Assembly (NCBI GenBank): GCA_032718475.1
Contig: JAUCBJ010007656.1
Location: forward strand, 1 to 20,040
DNA length: 20,040 nucleotides
Source: Nemertoderma westbladi
Taxonomy: Eukaryota; Xenacoelomorpha; Nemertodermatida; Nemertodermatidae
Direction: 5' to 3'
The position numbers were made by a program, and so were the translations under genes. The first letter of the stretch is position 1. Each line of letters begins with the position of its first letter. Below, in pieces: positions 17,601 to 20,040 of the stretch. Below the pieces are notes generated by a model. That model had not been told where the DNA came from. It ran no database searches and saw nothing but the letters and a program-made list of their open reading frames with translations.

Positions 17601-17739
17601 TTACTACGAAATCACTTTCAGTGATGGTGATATCACCGTTATCATGATAAAAGTTTCCGGGAATAGTTTCCGGAGAGCTCTCTGTCTCTTTCCAGTAAAC
17701 ATAAACGTCCCACTGGGCGATTGAGCTGTTGAGTCTCAA
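14680..17739 (-). CDS. pol: Ty3/gypsy-like LTR retrotransposon Pol: RT, RNase H, integrase (lacks Gag and protease)
   Basis: An intact 1019-codon frame. The RT domain runs from about 85 to 330 with RPVLDYSMLN (134-143), the first catalytic aspartate in IDIKKAYLQIRV (D175) and the YVDD box (239-242). RNase H follows with D386 (WCDAS), E423, D447 and D506. The integrase zinc finger is H628-x4-H633 ... C663-x2-C666, and the core is D696, D753 and E789, a D,D(35)E spacing. A C-terminal strand-rich domain (883-940) and an acidic then basic tail (RRSTRVRRPVDLYGNPKRY) end the protein 11 bases before the PPT. The RT sequence (GFGL in place of the usual FGL-NAP block, LYPVCSWLRLACSWLKR after it) belongs to a divergent gypsy-like group I recall from invertebrates and protists. 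The first 25-35 codons are only the BEL/Pao 3' end read out of frame, so the true element sequence begins near 17650-17700; Gag, protease and the 5' LTR are missing. Confidence 0.88.
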   Translation of the reverse strand: MRLNSSIAQWDVYVYWKETESSPETIPGNFYHDNGDITITESDFVVKFDSLSKLWTVNWVWKNNKPPIHKVGSGIGDYNIKLSDSHNTMFENEIQVWLTNGFIVEYDPIEHGEIECVLPLMPVVQEHKITTPVRPVLDYSMLNSCLVSFPGQQMGICNNKLRNWRQRSSNSTIIDIKKAYLQIRVAPHLLKYQALLYKDTIYIMTRMGFGLEIARKVLETVIEFIFSVSKFPENAVDFYVDDVYCDENLVSASSVEIALNNYGLPTKPPTSIKENDVLGLHVFEANSELCWKRRNKGDLIPDLFSMTRRGLHSWTGKVTGLYPVCSWLRLACSWLKRQCIGDWDSPVDSWILKLVKVTWESICNNDPVCGVWNVNTLNGNCVMWCDASDIARGVLLEVDGRIIEDAAWLRKKNESKAHINVVELNSVVDGINLAIEWNIKRFTLCSDSQIVCRWVEATLKNIHRIHVGGMYMNLVKRRLELLLELVQLYGLDVEVKWVKSEQNLSDKLTRLPRGWKESATVNQPEIETCNTDKCSGIGAVMYHNDKELYCGIKLEHIRRDQIQDKDINIMLSDPSHISKTTNSYKNVRSQLMVYSGMLVRKVKVPPNDLLNVPVIPSSLVNEAIKNVHDSYGHPCSETTREIIRRQGYFPNMMSQCQKFVKSCERCSLSDPKKPDDINPTTQMVIPDRPWQVVQIDTMKITGDIHFVGLLAMFDVLTKYVEVELLKDYTKETVVSKLLKICRRWGPPEVIRCDSGTELWNSMSKALYNSFNIIVRRGAVRHPRSQGAVERFNRSFLTLVRKTLERSTDWAVELDQLLYLYRHRPTTTTAMSPTKAMCGWDCCSRNIDKKSGSSWSQGLNPSLVDTLEECMSKLDGIDISTPQIFATGDLVYLLREDRSPKHMTQWTKGWTVTDIINSTTVRISNTNKEIKDKFVNIDIIKHAVEVNIDDRLEKAKIKEDDNIIKSDDSDDFLEFECGEFDQSDNSNQNTDNDENEDAVIPRRSTRVRRPVDLYGNPKRY

Positions 17740-20038
17740 AGACTATCCCTGGTTTCTTAAAGTTCCGCCGCATGACGACGAGCTCTACTGATCGCACCAA
17801 ACCATCGCTCGAGATATAAGTCTCGATGATACGTCCTGTTTGCCATCGCTTACGTGGGAGATCGGGGTCCACAATAAGCACCATGTCTCCAGCGCTGACG
17901 TTTTCTTGCTGCGCAAACCACTTAGTTCGAAGTTGTAGAGTGGGCAGGTAATGTTTCTCGAAATGGTCAGCGAAACGACGGGATAGCAACTGCATAAGTT
18001 GCCAGGTTCGACGGCAGTACTCGTCTCCGTCTGTGATCTCCGATCGTGGGAGCATGGCTACGGGTTTCTTCAGTAAAAAGTGCGCGGGTGTTAGCGCTTC
18101 CAGGGAATCAGGATTCGAAGAGACTGGCATAAGCGGTCTTTCGTTGAGATAGGCGGCGATTTCCTCCATTAACGTCCGCAATAGTTCGTCGGTGAGATAA
18201 GCGCGACAAGGCACAATAAAGTGGAAGGCAGTCTTCACGCTCCTAATCAATCTCTCCCAACTTCCTCCCCACCAAGGGGCGTCGGCGGCGTTGAAGGTCC
18301 AGCTAGACGCTGTTATCCTTAGCTGGTCGTCCACCTGTCTTTTATTCCAGTCCTTTACGTAAGCTTGAATTTCGTTGTTGGCGCCAATGAAGTTCGTTCC
18401 CTTATCCGATCTCATCGTGTTACTGGTTCCGAAGCGAGCGATCTGTCGTCGTAAACTCAACACGAAGCTGTTGGTGGATAGATCGTTTACCATATCGAGA
18501 TGGATAGCTCTACAAGTCATACAAACGAAGATGACACACCATCTCTTGACTATAGTCCGGGCACGATATACTTCAATAGGGCCAAATAAATCCACACCGG
18601 TATTAGTAAAGGGTGGTTCATAGAAGCTTACTCTTTCCCTAGGTAATTCTGCCTCTCGCTGTGTTAAAGGCCTACTGAATGCTTTCCTACAGGGTATGCA
18701 GTTCCTAAGAACTTGGTTCAGAGCCCTACGGGGTTTATAAAAATAGTAGCGAGTTCGAATTTCGCTCAGAACTCGTTCTCTACCAGCATGGTACAGTTTG
18801 CTATGAACATCTACAATCATCTTGATTTGTATGTCAAGATTTCTAATGAGGATGGGAAACTTAGTGTCAAAGGATAATGGAGCGTTGGTCAATCTACCTC
18901 CAACACGTATTAACCCATCTATCATGGTACTAGAGAAGCGATCCCTTAAGCGCATCTGTGGATTTCTTAACAACAGGAAATACTTATCGGAATCCTCATA
19001 GCATTGTAGGAGTCTCAGCATCTGTTTGTTGGTTTCATCATGCTCCTGGTAGCTGATCTTCTCCTTTAGAAACCTGTCGGATACCTTGTATTGTGGAAGA
19101 TCTTTAACAACATGGACTCGTGCAGATGTTAATGGAGCCTCATCACTATGAGTCTTTGTCCCGGAGTAACGATGATGAAAACATCGTTTCAAATAGGTAA
19201 CCGCTTTACAGAGCCGATTCCAGGAACTGTAGTGACGTATCGCTCTCTGCAAGAGAGGTGAGAGTCCTTGCGCGATATCTGGTATTCCAGATTTCCAATC
19301 CTTGTCACGGATTTCCAAGACTTCTTTCGTCGTGGCGGTGGGTTTCTGATCCAAAGCATCCTCTCCGGAAGTAAATAATACAGATAGATCAACCGCAGGT
19401 TTAAACAACTTCGATTTACTCGCTCGAGTTTTGGGTTTAACTTTCTCCGCTCCCATGGCCTGTCTGATCTCTGCTGTTGTGAGATGGGGAGGCCATTCTT
19501 CTTCTTCTCTGTAGAGAAAGTCGGGTCCTCCTAACCATTCGGGAGTATTTACCAATTCCTTTGGAGTCGCTCCTCGGGACGCGATGTCTGCTGGATTAAT
19601 CGTTCCGGGGCAATGTCTCCATTGGTCCATCGTCGTGCGACTAAGTATGATGGCTACCCTGTTGGTAACGAAGACGCTGAACTGACAGACTTCATTGGTT
19701 ATATACTCTAACACGAGTAAAGCGTCGGTCCAATAGACAGTTTTCTCTAATGTATAGTCAATCTGTTCGGTTACATTCCGGCCAATGGCTGTAGCGTATA
19801 GAGCCGCTTTTAACTCCGCTCGAGGAACTTTCAACTTGTTGTTGATTAATGCCTTAGAAGTAACCAAGGCGACTTTGATTCCATCCGGAGTTTCCACTCT
19901 TAGGTAGGCTACTATACCGATTCCCATATCGCTGGCGTCTCCAAACACATGGAGTTGATAGGAATACGTAGGGAGAACATGACCAAAATATGAACGGGAA
20001 ATTATAAAATCCTCGATCTCTGGCAGCGAATCTTCCCA
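17642..20038 (-). CDS. pol: BEL/Pao retrotransposon polyprotein, C-terminal part (RNase H, integrase, DUF5641)
   Basis: The frame is open from the window edge to TGA at 17644-17642, about 799 codons; the start is outside the window, so no ATG should be expected. Counting from the VFGDASDMG motif at 19948: RNase H-like segment (FGDASDMG 2-9, YWTDALLVLEYI 72-83, HCPGTINPADIASRG 112-126); integrase zinc finger H382-x4-H387 ... C417-x2-C420; integrase core D453 (GVDLFGP), D515 (MRSDKGTNF) and E565 (WWGGSWERLIRS); then a DUF5641 domain from about 655, with AGDMVLIVDPDLPRKRW and NRPVGRLCLLE (743-753). This domain order is diagnostic of the BEL/Pao superfamily. The usual SDNGTNF reads SDKGTNF. No frame breaks are seen. 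The final 15 residues may come from fused foreign sequence, since a gypsy-like element begins within about 100 bp. Confidence 0.92.
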   Translation of the reverse strand, partial: WEDSLPEIEDFIISRSYFGHVLPTYSYQLHVFGDASDMGIGIVAYLRVETPDGIKVALVTSKALINNKLKVPRAELKAALYATAIGRNVTEQIDYTLEKTVYWTDALLVLEYITNEVCQFSVFVTNRVAIILSRTTMDQWRHCPGTINPADIASRGATPKELVNTPEWLGGPDFLYREEEEWPPHLTTAEIRQAMGAEKVKPKTRASKSKLFKPAVDLSVLFTSGEDALDQKPTATTKEVLEIRDKDWKSGIPDIAQGLSPLLQRAIRHYSSWNRLCKAVTYLKRCFHHRYSGTKTHSDEAPLTSARVHVVKDLPQYKVSDRFLKEKISYQEHDETNKQMLRLLQCYEDSDKYFLLLRNPQMRLRDRFSSTMIDGLIRVGGRLTNAPLSFDTKFPILIRNLDIQIKMIVDVHSKLYHAGRERVLSEIRTRYYFYKPRRALNQVLRNCIPCRKAFSRPLTQREAELPRERVSFYEPPFTNTGVDLFGPIEVYRARTIVKRWCVIFVCMTCRAIHLDMVNDLSTNSFVLSLRRQIARFGTSNTMRSDKGTNFIGANNEIQAYVKDWNKRQVDDQLRITASSWTFNAADAPWWGGSWERLIRSVKTAFHFIVPCRAYLTDELLRTLMEEIAAYLNERPLMPVSSNPDSLEALTPAHFLLKKPVAMLPRSEITDGDEYCRRTWQLMQLLSRRFADHFEKHYLPTLQLRTKWFAQQENVSAGDMVLIVDPDLPRKRWQTGRIIETYISSDGLVRSVELVVMRRNFKKPGIVFETQQLNRPVGRLCLLERDRELSGNYSRKLLS

Positions 20039-20040
20039 CT

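Noticed and set aside
19854-20039. 61-codon minus-strand frame at the right edge
   Set aside because: It is a shadow of the BEL/Pao frame, which is itself open to the window edge and has clear family motifs.

Overview
The window is nuclear DNA of a metazoan, most likely a marine invertebrate. The evidence is a host gene with a canonical GT-AG intron that encodes an animal-type PPM1H/J/M protein phosphatase, AT-rich non-coding DNA, and a dense load of animal-type mobile elements: LINE, tRNA-derived SINE, MITEs, BEL/Pao and a Ty3/gypsy-like LTR element. There are no bacterial operons, ribosome binding sites, CRISPR arrays or rRNA genes. The phylum cannot be fixed from the sequence alone.

Layout, left to right. 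At 1-464 (+) lies the C-terminal end of a LINE reverse-transcriptase ORF. A tRNA-derived SINE (474-747, -) is inserted immediately after its stop codon and is bounded by a 9-bp target-site duplication. A gene-free stretch leads to the one clear host gene, a two-exon PPM1H-like PP2C phosphatase (4847-1830, -). Its single 1.55-kb intron carries a TA-flanked MITE (2862-3690) with about 70-bp terminal inverted repeats, arrays of a 12-bp palindrome spaced mostly exactly 22 bp apart, and a central 167-bp hairpin. From 4.85 to 9.6 kb there is no convincing gene, but there are minisatellites, a poly-C tract, an interspersed inverted-repeat motif, and a second large inverted-repeat element (7398-7977) sitting inside a local repeat family.

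The right half is all on the minus strand. A 591-codon single-exon ORF (11403-9628) has three zinc-knuckle-like motifs and a very basic C-terminus; I do not recognise its family. A 92-codon acidic ORF lies upstream (12568-12290). Then come a leader-like region with a 180-bp tandem duplication, a probable LTR (about 14622-13892, with polyA signal, PBS-like and PPT sequences), an intact RT-RNaseH-integrase polyprotein (ORF 17739-14680), and the C-terminal part of a BEL/Pao polyprotein (open from the window edge at 20038 to 17642). The last two overlap by 98 bp in different frames. The gypsy-like element lacks its Gag, protease and 5' LTR, so the junction looks like a chimera or a deletion-fused nested insertion.

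Functionally, PPM1H is the only gene with a confident cellular role. The rest are mobile elements or their remnants, apart from the zinc-knuckle ORF. That ORF may be the Gag of the neighbouring LTR element arranged as pol-LTR-gag, the Gag-like protein of an undescribed element, or a domesticated single-exon gene. It is the best candidate here for something undescribed.
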